From contig NZ_QVLS01000011.1 in the NCBI RefSeq assembly GCF_003417535.1, forward strand, positions 1 to 64,000: a stretch of DNA of 64,000 nt, read 5' to 3'. The notes beneath the pieces were generated by a model. It saw only the letters and a list, made by a program, of their open reading frames with translations. It was not told where the DNA came from and did no database searches. This stretch comes from Hydrogenophaga borbori (lineage in GTDB: Bacteria > Pseudomonadota > Gammaproteobacteria > Burkholderiales > Burkholderiaceae_C). How positions within the stretch are numbered: position 1 is the stretch's first letter; each line of letters starts with the position of its first letter. Positions 25,342 through 34,157 of the stretch are shown in pieces. The position numbers were made by a program, and so were the translations under genes.

Positions 25342-26607
25342 ATGGAGACTTCGCACAAGCATCTGGTGATTGTGGGCGCGGGCCACGCCGGCAGCGAGCT
25401 CGCGGTGTCGGCGCGACAGAACGGCTGGGCCGGCCGCATCACCCTGCTGGGCGAGGAATCCGTGCTGCCCTACCAGCGTCCGCCCCTGTCCAAGGCCTGG
25501 CTGGCCGGCCAGGTGGACGCCGACGGCCTGCTGCTGCGCCCGCGCAGCGCCTACGACGCGGCCCGGGTTGAGCTGATGACCGGCGCGCGCATGCAGGCCA
25601 TCGACCGCGCGAGCCGCCGCCTCGTGCTGGCCGACGGCAGCGCCCTGGCCTACGACAAGCTGGCGCTGTGCACCGGCGGGCGGCCCCGGCCCCTGTCCTG
25701 CGCCGGGCTGGCGCCGGGCCAGCGGCCCCGCAACCTGCACTACCTGCGCAGCATGGCCGACGCCGAAGGCATCCGCGCCCAGCTGCGGCCCGGCGCGCGG
25801 GTGTTGATCATCGGCGGCGGCTATGTCGGGCTGGAGGTGGCGGCCTCGGCGCGCGGCCTGGGCGCCGAGGTCACGCTGCTGGAACTGCAGCCGCGCGTGC
25901 TCGCGCGCGTCGCGGGTCCGGACGTCTCGGCCTTCTACGAGCGCGTGCACCGCGCCGCCGGCGTGGACCTGCGCACCGGCACCGAGCTGGCCTCGGTCGA
26001 GGTGGAGGACGACAGGGTTCGCGCCGTGGTCTGCCGCGACGGCGCGCGCCTGCCGGTGGACCTGGTGGTGGCTGGCCTGGGCATGCTGGCCAACGTGGAG
26101 GCCGCGCGCGCCGCCGGGCTGGCGCAAGAGGGCGGCATTGCGGTGGACGAGTTCTCGCGCACGCGCGATCCGGACGTACTGGCGGCCGGCGATTGCACGC
26201 TGCAGTTCAGCAGCCTCTACGGCCGCGAGCTGCGCATCGAGTCGGTGCCGAACGCGCTGGAGCAGGCGCGCGCGGCCGGGTCCTGGCTGGGCGGCAAGCC
26301 CAGGCCGAACCGCGCCGTGCCCTGGTTCTGGTCCGACCAGTACGCGCTCAAGTTGCAGATGGCGGGCCTGTCGCAGGGCCATGATCGCTGCGTGCTGCGC
26401 GGCGACCCGGCCACGCAGTCGTTCAGCGCCTTCTATGTGGCAGGCGAGCGCCTGCTGGCCGTGGACGCGATCAACCGGCCCGCCGATTTCATGCTGGCCA
26501 AGCGCGCGCTGGCGCAGGCCTGCACGGTGGATGCGGCGCGCCTGGCCGACGAGTCGGTGCCGCTGAAAGACCTTCTGCAGACCGCCTCGGCGGTCCCCGC
26601 CATCTAG
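25342..26607 (+). CDS. Ferredoxin reductase, FAD/NAD(P)H, putidaredoxin-reductase type
   Basis: A 421-residue flavoprotein that moves electrons from NAD(P)H to a [2Fe-2S] ferredoxin. It shows two dinucleotide-binding motifs (IVGAGHAGSELA near residue 10 and LIIGGGYVGLEVA near 157), the YQRPPLSK motif of the family, and the FAD-binding DVLAAGDCT. It stands alone between the tetR1 gene and the Liv operon, yet shares the operator with the ferredoxin and dioxygenase genes 23 kb away. Together these complete a three-component oxygenase chain. Confidence 0.93.
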   Translation: METSHKHLVIVGAGHAGSELAVSARQNGWAGRITLLGEESVLPYQRPPLSKAWLAGQVDADGLLLRPRSAYDAARVELMTGARMQAIDRASRRLVLADGSALAYDKLALCTGGRPRPLSCAGLAPGQRPRNLHYLRSMADAEGIRAQLRPGARVLIIGGGYVGLEVAASARGLGAEVTLLELQPRVLARVAGPDVSAFYERVHRAAGVDLRTGTELASVEVEDDRVRAVVCRDGARLPVDLVVAGLGMLANVEAARAAGLAQEGGIAVDEFSRTRDPDVLAAGDCTLQFSSLYGRELRIESVPNALEQARAAGSWLGGKPRPNRAVPWFWSDQYALKLQMAGLSQGHDRCVLRGDPATQSFSAFYVAGERLLAVDAINRPADFMLAKRALAQACTVDAARLADESVPLKDLLQTASAVPAI

Positions 26608-26659
26608 GGTATTCCCCAGGGAGTCGACAGGAACCAGGCACCATAATTCGCGTCAATTA

Positions 26660-26679
26660 AAGACCGACGCGACGGACTA
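26660..26679. promoter_or_regulatory. Operator site 4 in the Liv operon promoter
   Basis: AAGACCGACGCGACGGACTA: it keeps ACCG and the full CGGACTA arm; the left arm has two differences from the mirror image. A TAATTATTAA stretch directly follows and supplies a -10 for the ABC operon starting at 26739. Confidence 0.72.
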
Positions 26680-26738
26680 ATTATTAAGGAGTGACCTCCT
26701 TCCGCGCAGCGATGCGCGGGAGAGGAACAGAGACACCC

Positions 26739-27569
26739 ATGACACCCCATACCGCCGCCAGCGCATCGCCCGCGCCCGCGCTGGCCATCCACAACATCCA
26801 GGTCGTCTACGGCGGCGCCATCGAGGCCGTGCGCGACGTCTCCCTCGAGGTGCGCCCCGGCCAGATCGTGGCCCTGCTGGGCTCCAATGGCGCCGGCAAG
26901 TCCACCGTGCTCAAGGCCGTGTCGGGCGTGCTCGACGCCGAGGACGGCGTCATCGAGAAGGGCAGCATCCTGCTCGGTGGCCGCGCGGTCGAGAAAGACC
27001 CCGCGCCGGCCATCGTTCGCCAGGGCATGGTGCAGGTGCCGGAAGGCCGGCGCCTGTTCCAGACCCTCACGGTCGAGGAAAACCTGATCACCGGCGCCCA
27101 CCTGCAGAGCGCCGCCCACCTGGCGCAGACGCGCGACGAGGTGTTCGCGCTGTTTCCGCGCCTGGCCGAGATGCGCCAGACCACCGCGGGCTACCTCTCG
27201 GGTGGCGAGCAGCAGATGGTGGCCATTGGCCGCGCGCTGATGAGCCGGCCCAAGGTGCTCGCGCTCGACGAGCCCTCGCTGGGCCTGGCGCCGCTGGTGG
27301 TGAGCGAGATCTTCCGCTGCATCCAGACGCTGCGCGAGACCACCGGCCTGACCATCCTGCTGGTCGAGCAGAACGCCAGCCGCGCGCTGGCCATCGCCGA
27401 CTACGCCTACATCATGGAGAACGGCCGCGTGGTGCTCGACGGCACCAGCGAGCAGCTGCGCCGCAACGCCGACGTGCGCGAGTTCTACCTGGGCCTGAGC
27501 TCTCAGCCCGGCCGCACCAGCATGAAAGACGTGAAGCACTACAAGCGCCGCAAGAGGTGGCTGTCATGA
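26739..27569 (+). CDS. livF: Branched-chain-type ABC transporter ATPase (LivF)
   Basis: A 276-residue ATP-binding subunit: Walker A GSNGAGKST, Q-loop region, signature LSGGEQQM, Walker B VLALDEPSLGLAP and the H-loop replaced by LLVEQNA as usual in LivF. A GTG at 26691 with AAGGAG right before it is in frame and would add 16 residues unlike the family, so the ATG at 26739 is preferred, though its ribosome site is weaker. The operon order is livF-livG-acs-livH-livM-livK, common for aromatic-acid uptake systems in betaproteobacteria. Confidence 0.92.
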   Translation: MTPHTAASASPAPALAIHNIQVVYGGAIEAVRDVSLEVRPGQIVALLGSNGAGKSTVLKAVSGVLDAEDGVIEKGSILLGGRAVEKDPAPAIVRQGMVQVPEGRRLFQTLTVEENLITGAHLQSAAHLAQTRDEVFALFPRLAEMRQTTAGYLSGGEQQMVAIGRALMSRPKVLALDEPSLGLAPLVVSEIFRCIQTLRETTGLTILLVEQNASRALAIADYAYIMENGRVVLDGTSEQLRRNADVREFYLGLSSQPGRTSMKDVKHYKRRKRWLS

Positions 27570-28357
27570 GCGCCGCGCAGCAGACCCCCGTGCTCGAGGC
27601 CACGCGCATCTCCAAGCGCTTCGGCGGCGTGAAGGCCGTCAACGAGGTGAGCCTGAAGGTGATGCCGGGCGAGATCGTGAGCCTGATCGGCCCCAACGGC
27701 GCGGGCAAGACCACCACCTTCAACCTGGTGAGCGGCGTGCTGCCCCCCAGCGAGGGCCGGATCGTCTTCCAGGGCCGCGACACCGCGGGCCTGAAGTCGC
27801 ACCAGTTCGCGAACCTGGGCATCGGCCGCACCTTCCAGAACCTGGCGCTGTTCCGCCATGGCACGGTGGTGGAGAACCTGCTGGTGGGCCGGCACATCCA
27901 CTTTCGCTACCCGGTGTGGGAAGCGCTGGCCTTCTGGGGCCGCTCGCGCCGCGAGGAGATTGCCGCGCGCGAAAAGGTGGAACGCATCATCGAATTCCTC
28001 GAGATCGAAGAGCTGCGCGACAAGCCGGTGAGCCAGCTCGCCTACGGCCAGCAAAAGCGCGTGGAGCTGGGCCGGGCCCTGGCCTGCGAGCCCAGCCTGC
28101 TGCTGCTGGACGAAATCGTCGCGGGCATGAACCGCGAGGAAAAGGAAGACATCGCGCGCTTCACGCTCGACATCCGCGACGAGTTCGGTATCGCGGTGCT
28201 CATGATCGAACACGACATGCAGGTGGTGATGGACCTGTCCGACCGCGTCTATGTGCTGGACTTCGGCTGCCTGATCGCCGAAGGCACGCCGGCCGAGGTG
28301 GCCGCCAACCCGGCCGTGCTGGCCGCCTACCTCGGCGAGGAGGGCGCGCATGCTTGA
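27566..28357 (+). CDS. livG: Branched-chain-type ABC transporter ATPase (LivG)
   Basis: A 263-residue ATPase with Walker A GPNGAGKTT, a degenerate signature (SQLAYGQQKRVELGRAL) and Walker B LLLLDEIVAGMN; the C-terminal AEGTPAEVAANPAVLAAYLGEE is typical of LivG. The ATG overlaps the livF stop by 4 bp. It pairs with LivF as the motor for the LivHM permease. Confidence 0.93.
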   Translation: MSAAQQTPVLEATRISKRFGGVKAVNEVSLKVMPGEIVSLIGPNGAGKTTTFNLVSGVLPPSEGRIVFQGRDTAGLKSHQFANLGIGRTFQNLALFRHGTVVENLLVGRHIHFRYPVWEALAFWGRSRREEIAAREKVERIIEFLEIEELRDKPVSQLAYGQQKRVELGRALACEPSLLLLDEIVAGMNREEKEDIARFTLDIRDEFGIAVLMIEHDMQVVMDLSDRVYVLDFGCLIAEGTPAEVAANPAVLAAYLGEEGAHA

Positions 28358-30212
28358 CCATCAGACGCTGCTGCGTGGCGAGGGAACGCTGCCCGGCCTG
28401 CTGCGCCTGCGCGCGCGGGAGCGCGGCCAGCAGGTGGCCCTGCGCGAAAAGGTGCAAGGCATCTGGCGCGGCCGCACCTGGGCCGACTACTACCGCGACG
28501 CGCGCCGAACGGCCCTGGGCCTCATGAAGCTGGGCCTGCAGCGCGGCGACCGCATCGTCATCGCGTCAGAAGACATCCCCGAGTGGTTCTACGCCGATCT
28601 GGGCGCCCAGATGCTGGGCGTGCAGGTGGTGGGCATCTATCCCACCAACCCCTGGGCAGAGGTGCAGTACATCGCGGGCCACTGCCAGGCCAAGGTGGCG
28701 ATCACCGGCGACCAGGAGCAGACCGACAAGGTGCTCGACGCCATGAAGGCAGGCCCCGGCCTGCCGCACCTGCGGCACATCTTCTGCGTCGACATGAAGG
28801 GCCTGCGCCGCTACGCGCCGGGCGAGCCCCACAGCTACGAGCACCTGATGGCGCTGGGCGACCAGTTGATTCAGGAGGACCCGCTGGCCGAGCAGCGCCT
28901 GGATCGGAGCATCGACGCTCTGGTGCCCGACGACGTGAACATCCTCGTCTACACCTCGGGCACCACCGGGCCGCCCAAGGGCGCCATGCTCACGCACCGC
29001 AACTTCATCTTCGCGGCCTACTCCTATGCGGCGGCGCGCCAGATGGTGGACAAGCGCTTCGAGTCGGTGTGCTACCTGCCGCTGTGCCACGTGGCCGAGC
29101 GCGGCTACTCCACGGTGCTGCACCTGCTCACCGGCGGTTGCGTGAACTTCGCCGAATCCATCGACACGGTGTCGGCCAATATCCGGGAGATCGCGCCCAC
29201 CTTCTTCCTGGGCGTGCCGCGCATCTGGGAGAAGCTGCAGCAGCACTTCGAGTTCCGCATGAAGGACAGCGGCCGCGTACAGCGCTGGCTGTACCGCGTG
29301 GGCATGAAGCGCGGGCGCGCGCTGTCGGACCGGCGCGCCGTGCGCGGGCGGCTGGTGTCCCTGGGCGATCGGTTCGAATTCGGCTTCTGGTACCTGCTGC
29401 TGTTTCGCAACATGCAGCGCCACATGGGCCTGAACCGCACACACACCCGCATGTGTGGCGGCGCCTCGGTCTCGCCTGAAACGCTCAAGTTTTTCGACGT
29501 CATCGGCCTGCCCGTGGGCCAGGGGTATGGCCTCACCGAGGCCGGCGGCCTGGCCTTCGTTCAGGTGCCGGGGCGGCCGTTCGTGCCGGGCAGCTGTGGG
29601 CCGGCCATGCCAGGCGTGGAATGGCGCGTGGGCGAAGACGGCGAGGTGTTCGTGCGATCACCGGGCGTGTTCCAGGGCTACTTGTTCGACGACAAGGGCA
29701 CCCAGGACATCCTGGCGCCGGACGGCTGGCTCGCCAGCGGCGACATCGTCGAGGTGCGCGCGACGGACGAGATCGCCGTGGTCGACCGCAAGAAGGCCAT
29801 CATCATCACCAGCGGCGGCAAGAACATCGCGCCGTCGGAGATCGAGAACGCGCTCAAGGACAGCCCCTTCGTGCGCGAGGCCATCGTGGTGGGCGAGGGC
29901 CGCAAGTTCCTCGGCGGCCTGATACAGATCGACTTCGACAGCGTGGGCCGCTGGGCCGCCGAGCGCGAGTTGCCCTACACCACCTTCAAGTCGCTCACGC
30001 AGATGGGCGAGGTGCGAGAGCTCATCCAGCAGGTGGTGGACGAGGTGAACTCGAAGTTCGCCCGCGTGGAGAACATCCGCAAGTTCGTGCTCCTGGAAAA
30101 GGAGCTGGACCACGACGACGGCGAACTCACGGCGACGCAGAAGGTGCGCCGCGGCCTCATCAACAAGAAGTTCGCGCGCGAGCTCGAACAGATCTATGGA
30201 GGCGCGTCATGA
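28350..30212 (+). CDS. Long-chain-type acyl-CoA synthetase (AMP-binding, FAA1-like)
   Basis: A 620-residue ANL enzyme of the eukaryote-like long-chain group. Motifs: YTSGTTGPPKGAML, the long insertion LGVPRIWEKLQ, QGYGLTEAGG, GWLASGDIVE, DRKKAIIITSGGKNIAPSEIE. Unlike the ligase at 23057 it has the ~100-residue extra section of FAA1-type enzymes. The gene starts inside the end of livG (8-bp overlap) and is followed by the permease genes, so it is co-made with an uptake system: import and CoA activation may be linked. Substrate unknown; it need not be a fatty acid. Confidence 0.9.
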   Translation: MLDHQTLLRGEGTLPGLLRLRARERGQQVALREKVQGIWRGRTWADYYRDARRTALGLMKLGLQRGDRIVIASEDIPEWFYADLGAQMLGVQVVGIYPTNPWAEVQYIAGHCQAKVAITGDQEQTDKVLDAMKAGPGLPHLRHIFCVDMKGLRRYAPGEPHSYEHLMALGDQLIQEDPLAEQRLDRSIDALVPDDVNILVYTSGTTGPPKGAMLTHRNFIFAAYSYAAARQMVDKRFESVCYLPLCHVAERGYSTVLHLLTGGCVNFAESIDTVSANIREIAPTFFLGVPRIWEKLQQHFEFRMKDSGRVQRWLYRVGMKRGRALSDRRAVRGRLVSLGDRFEFGFWYLLLFRNMQRHMGLNRTHTRMCGGASVSPETLKFFDVIGLPVGQGYGLTEAGGLAFVQVPGRPFVPGSCGPAMPGVEWRVGEDGEVFVRSPGVFQGYLFDDKGTQDILAPDGWLASGDIVEVRATDEIAVVDRKKAIIITSGGKNIAPSEIENALKDSPFVREAIVVGEGRKFLGGLIQIDFDSVGRWAAERELPYTTFKSLTQMGEVRELIQQVVDEVNSKFARVENIRKFVLLEKELDHDDGELTATQKVRRGLINKKFARELEQIYGGAS

Positions 30213-30270
30213 GCCCCGCACGGCCGCCCGCAAGGGCCCTCACCGCAGCGCGTCGCGCGGAGGTTTCCGA

Positions 30271-31143
30271 ATGAACTACTTCATCGAACTGGTCGTCTCC
30301 GGGCTGGCCATCGGCGCGATCTATGGCCTGGTGGCCATGAGCTTCGCGGTCATCTTCAAGGCCACCGGCATCGTCAACTTCGCCCAGGGCGAGATGGGCA
30401 TGCTCACCGCCTACACCTCCTGGTCCATCGCCACGGCGCTGGGCACCGACGCGGTGTCCACCATCGTGGTGGCGGTGGCCGTGGGCGCGGCCCTGGGCCT
30501 GGTCTGCGAGCGCCTCATCATGCGGCCCATGCTCGGCGAGCCGGTGCTGTCGGTGGTGCTGGTGACCGTGGGCCTGGCGGTGGTGCTGCGCGCCCTGGTG
30601 ACGCTGATCTGGGGCGCCGCGCCGCACAAGTTCAACGTGGAGGGCGCCGACACCATCGTTCACCTGGGCGACATCGGGCTGCGCGCGAGCCAGCTCACGG
30701 TGATCGCGGCACTGCTGGTCGCCATCGGCGGCTTCTGGTTCTTCCTGCGCCACAGCCGCTTCGGCGTGGCCATGCGGGCGGTGGCGGCGGACGAGAAGAC
30801 CGCGCGGCTCATGGGCGTGTCCACCGCGCGCGTGCAGGCCGTGGCATGGGCCTCGGCCTCGGGCCTGGCGGGCCTGGCCGGCGCCTTCTTCGCGGTCATC
30901 TACGGCCTGGCGCCCACCATCTACGAGATCGGCCTGAAGGCCTTCCCGGCCACGGTGCTGGGCGGCTTCGACTCGGTGCTGGGCTCGGCCTTCAGCGGCC
31001 TGTTCATCGGCGTGCTGGAGAACCTGGTCGGCGGCTACCTGCCCAGCACGCTCAAGGAGATCGCCGGGTTCCTGCTGATCCTGGTGGTGCTCATGGTGCG
31101 GCCCTTCGGGCTGTTCGGCGAAAAACGGATCGAGAGGGTCTGA
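30271..31143 (+). CDS. livH: Branched-chain-type ABC transporter permease (LivH)
   Basis: A 290-residue inner-membrane permease with about eight hydrophobic segments and the family motifs VSGLAIGAIYGLVAMSFAVIFKATGIVNFAQGE (residues 9-41, shown by its GxxYGL and NFAQGE parts) and the MRAVAADEKTARLMGV EAA-like loop. GGAGG lies 8 nt before the ATG at 30271; the longer frame overlaps the synthetase tail. Its stop overlaps the livM start. Confidence 0.92.
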   Translation: MNYFIELVVSGLAIGAIYGLVAMSFAVIFKATGIVNFAQGEMGMLTAYTSWSIATALGTDAVSTIVVAVAVGAALGLVCERLIMRPMLGEPVLSVVLVTVGLAVVLRALVTLIWGAAPHKFNVEGADTIVHLGDIGLRASQLTVIAALLVAIGGFWFFLRHSRFGVAMRAVAADEKTARLMGVSTARVQAVAWASASGLAGLAGAFFAVIYGLAPTIYEIGLKAFPATVLGGFDSVLGSAFSGLFIGVLENLVGGYLPSTLKEIAGFLLILVVLMVRPFGLFGEKRIERV

Positions 31144-32189
31144 TGCGCAGCGGTTTCTTCAAGCAAAGCTATGGCGAGCTGGTCGTCCTGACGGACTCGC
31201 CAGCGGTCAAGGGGTGGACGGTGGCGTTGCTCGCCGCACTCGCGCTCGCGCCCTTCGTGCTCGGCAACTTCATGCTGTCGCACCTGACCGTCATCCTGTT
31301 CACCACCGTGGGCGCGCTGGGGCTGATGGTGTTGACCGGCTTCACCGGCCTGATCTCGCTCGGCCACGTGGGCTTCCTCATGCTGGGTGGCTATGCCTAC
31401 GCCATCGCGGTCACGCGCTGGGGCCTGCCGGCGGAGGTCGCGCTGCTGCTGTCGGCGGCGCTGCCGGCGCTGTTCGGGCTCATCGTGGGCATTCCTTCGC
31501 TGCGGCTGCACGGGCTGTACCTGGCCATCACCACGCTGGCCTTCGCGCACATCGTGACGGCGGGCATCCTGGCCGGCGGCGAGCTCACCGGTGGCGGCAG
31601 CGGCATCATGGTCGACCGCCCGGTGGTGCTGGGCATGGACCTGTCCAGCGACCGCGCCTTCTACTGGTTCTGCCTGGGCGTGTGCGCGCTGGCCGTGCTG
31701 GCCGTGCTCAACCTGCGCCGCTCCTACGCGGGCCGCGCCCTGGTGGCCGTGCGCGACAACGACATCGCGGCTCGCACCATGGGCATCAGCCTGGTGCACT
31801 ACAAGCTGCTGGCCTTTCTCATCAGCGCAGCGCTCACCGGCCTGGCGGGCGGCCTCATGGCCATCTACATGAGCTTCGTATCGGTCGAGGGCTATCCCTT
31901 TCTGCTGAGCATCGAGGCCCTGGCCATCGTCATCGTGGGCGGCATCGGCTCGGTGCTGGGCGCGGTGCTGGGCACGGTGTTCATCGTGACGCTGCCCGAG
32001 GTCTTCTCCAGCCTGATGTCCTTCCTCGGCGGTCGGCTCGCCGACACCATGACCACCAGCGCGCACGAGATCAAGACCGTGCTCTACGGCGTCGCGATCA
32101 TCGCCTTCCTGCGCTTCGACCCGCGCGGCCTGCGCGGCATCTGGCACGACCTGCGCCATACCTGGGTGCACTGGCCGCTGCGCTACTGA
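31143..32189 (+). CDS. livM: Branched-chain-type ABC transporter permease (LivM)
   Basis: A 348-residue permease with some ten membrane segments. Family marks are LTGFTGLISLGHVGFLMLGGYAYA-type helix (around residues 60-85), the LRLHGLYLAITTLAFAHI section and the VRDNDIAARTMGISLVHYK cytoplasmic loop that contacts the ATPases. The ATG shares one base with the livH stop (TGATG). It completes the LivHM channel. Confidence 0.92.
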   Translation: MRSGFFKQSYGELVVLTDSPAVKGWTVALLAALALAPFVLGNFMLSHLTVILFTTVGALGLMVLTGFTGLISLGHVGFLMLGGYAYAIAVTRWGLPAEVALLLSAALPALFGLIVGIPSLRLHGLYLAITTLAFAHIVTAGILAGGELTGGGSGIMVDRPVVLGMDLSSDRAFYWFCLGVCALAVLAVLNLRRSYAGRALVAVRDNDIAARTMGISLVHYKLLAFLISAALTGLAGGLMAIYMSFVSVEGYPFLLSIEALAIVIVGGIGSVLGAVLGTVFIVTLPEVFSSLMSFLGGRLADTMTTSAHEIKTVLYGVAIIAFLRFDPRGLRGIWHDLRHTWVHWPLRY

Positions 32190-32242
32190 TTCCCTTCCCC
32201 CCACCCAACGGCTTCGGCCACGAACGACAAACAGGAGACAGC

Positions 32243-33400
32243 ATGAACAGCCAACTCACCGCCCTTGCCATCGGCCTGCTGGCCGCGGCCGCCACCTTCA
32301 GCGCCGCCGCGCAGCAGCAGGGCGTGACCGACACCGAGATCGTGCTCGGCGACATCCTGCCGCTGAGCGGGCCGCCCGCTCTGTTGGGCGTGGCCCACAA
32401 CCTGGGCGTGAAGGTCGCCGTGGCCGAGGCCAACGCGGCCGGTGGCATCAACGGCCGCAAACTGCGCCTCATCACCGAGGACGACGGCTACGTGCCCTCG
32501 CGCACGATCCAGGGCGTGCGCAAGCTGGTCAACAGCGACAAGATCTTCGCCTTCACCTCGATCTCGGGCACGGCGCAGTCGCAGGCGGCCATGTCCATCA
32601 TCAAGCAGTCGGGCCTGCCGGCCATGGCGCCGATCACCACCTACGAGGGCCTGTACAAGCCTGCCATCAAGAACGTGTTCGCCGTGGGCTACGACATGCG
32701 CGAGGCGGTGTACGGCCTGGTCTCGATGATGGCGGACCGCTACCCGAACAAGAAGTGGGCCGTGATCTCGCAAGACGACGAGTACGGCGAGAACGTGCGC
32801 GACGGTTTCGAGCGCGTGGCCAAGGAGAAGAAGCTGCAGGTGGTCTCCAGCCAGATCTTCAAGAAAGGCCAGTCGGACTTTTCGTCCGAGATCCTGAAGG
32901 TCAAGCAGTCGGGGGCCGAGGCGCTGATGGCCGGCGGCGTGCTGGGCGAGAACATCACCATGACCAAGGAACTGGAGCGCATCGGCCACAAGATTCCGGT
33001 GGGCGTGACCTATGTGTCGCGCGTGCCCGCCAGCGCCAAGATGATGGGCAGCGCCGGCGAGAACGTGTACACGGTGGACTACGTGTACCTGGAGAGCTCG
33101 CCGGAGGCCAAGGGCTTCATGGACAAGATGGAGAAATACCTGACGGCCGAGGAGCGCGGCCGCGCGAACCGCTACAGCTTCACCGGCTACGCCGCGACCC
33201 GCGCCCTGTTCACGGCCATGGAGCGCTGTGGCAAGGCCCTGACGGCGGACTGCACCAACGCGGAGCTGGCCAAGCTGAAGAACCTGGAGACGGGGGCGAT
33301 GACGCCGATCGGCTTCACCGCCGAGAACCACCTGGCCGCGCCCAAGCTGTTCTTGCTGAAGGCGGACCCGGCGGCGTCGACCTATAAGCTGGCGCAGTGA
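32243..33400 (+). CDS. livK: Branched-chain-type ABC transporter substrate-binding protein (LivK)
   Basis: A 385-residue periplasmic binding protein. The first 23 residues form a Sec signal peptide ending AAA before QQQG. The mature domain begins with the standard GDILPLSGPPALLG strand and shows VEANAAGGINGRKLRLITEDDGY and IFAFTSISGTAQSQA of the family. It should bind the organic acid or a related compound carried by this ABC system; hydrophobic aromatic acids are common ligands for this subgroup. A good AGGAGA site is 5 nt before the ATG at 32243. Confidence 0.93.
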   Translation: MNSQLTALAIGLLAAAATFSAAAQQQGVTDTEIVLGDILPLSGPPALLGVAHNLGVKVAVAEANAAGGINGRKLRLITEDDGYVPSRTIQGVRKLVNSDKIFAFTSISGTAQSQAAMSIIKQSGLPAMAPITTYEGLYKPAIKNVFAVGYDMREAVYGLVSMMADRYPNKKWAVISQDDEYGENVRDGFERVAKEKKLQVVSSQIFKKGQSDFSSEILKVKQSGAEALMAGGVLGENITMTKELERIGHKIPVGVTYVSRVPASAKMMGSAGENVYTVDYVYLESSPEAKGFMDKMEKYLTAEERGRANRYSFTGYAATRALFTAMERCGKALTADCTNAELAKLKNLETGAMTPIGFTAENHLAAPKLFLLKADPAASTYKLAQ

Positions 33401-33421
33401 GCGCCCGGGGCCGGGGAGGGC

Positions 33422-34015
33422 TCAGCCCTTCTCGGCCAGGAAGCCCTTGAGGAACAGCCGGGACAGCCGGTCGCACAGTTCCTGGGGCTTCACCTCGCCG
33501 GAGGGCTTGTACCAGAAGTCGGTCCAGTTCAGCATGCCCAGCAGCATCATGGTGTAGGGCTTGTAGACCGGCTCCGGCAACTCGGGGTTGAGGTCGTGCA
33601 GCAGCCGGGTCACCTGTTCGGTCAGCTGGCGCTGCAGGTTGATCAGCGGGGTCTGCTTGGCCTTGGGCAGGAACTTCACATCGTTCATGGCCACCATGTG
33701 GCGGCGGCGCGACTGCGCGGACTTCTGCGTGTAGGCCTCCACCACCATCTGCAGCCGCTCGCGCGCGCTGGCCTTGCTCACCAGGGCCTCCTCGATCGCG
33801 CCGATCAGGCGCTGCAGGTGTTCCTGCAGCATGGCGAACAGCAGGTCGTCCTTGGTGGGGAAGTAGTGGTACAGCATCGACTTGGTCGCGCCGCAGGCCT
33901 TGGCCACGTCCTGCATCTTGGCGGCCGGGTAGCCTTCCTTCGCGAAGATGGCTGCCGCCGAATCCATGATGGCCTGGGCCTTGGTTTCGTAGTCGTCCGA
34001 ACGGATGCGCGGCAT
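33422..34015 (-). CDS. TetR-family regulator 2
   Basis: A 197-residue TetR repressor, paralogous to the one at 24552 (shared MQDVAKACG, YHYFP, MND-K-LP, NPELxE and WYKPSGE features). The start MPRIRSDDYE at 34015 is chosen: GGAGGA lies just upstream, and it matches the start of regulator 1; the open frame could run to 34099 but would cross the promoter and operator site 5. It is divergent from the ACAD operon with the operator between. Probably an acyl-CoA-responsive repressor; which of the two controls which sites is not visible. Confidence 0.92.
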   Translation of the reverse strand: MPRIRSDDYETKAQAIMDSAAAIFAKEGYPAAKMQDVAKACGATKSMLYHYFPTKDDLLFAMLQEHLQRLIGAIEEALVSKASARERLQMVVEAYTQKSAQSRRRHMVAMNDVKFLPKAKQTPLINLQRQLTEQVTRLLHDLNPELPEPVYKPYTMMLLGMLNWTDFWYKPSGEVKPQELCDRLSRLFLKGFLAEKG

Positions 34016-34088
34016 GGGTCCTCCTGGCGAAAAAGAGCGGCGCGAGTGTAGCAAGGCGCCTTGCGGGCCCCACCGCCCGCCCATAAAA

Positions 34089-34108
34089 TAAACCGACACG
34101 CCGGACTA
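34089..34108. promoter_or_regulatory. Operator site 5 in the tetR2/ACAD promoter
   Basis: TAAACCGACACGCCGGACTA: the right arm is perfect and the left arm has two changes. TATGAA at 34107-34112 is a possible -10 for the ACAD operon, and AT-rich sequence at 34083-34090 a possible -10 for tetR2 on the other strand. Confidence 0.72.
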
Positions 34109-34157
34109 TGAATGGAAAAGGCCCGGTTTTCCTTGACCCGCATCAACGCCGCTTCAC

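Noticed and set aside
28350..30212. Dedicated fatty-acid import by the Liv-acs operon
   Set aside because: The operator shared with the ring-degradation genes makes a specialised carboxylic acid more likely than ordinary fatty acids.
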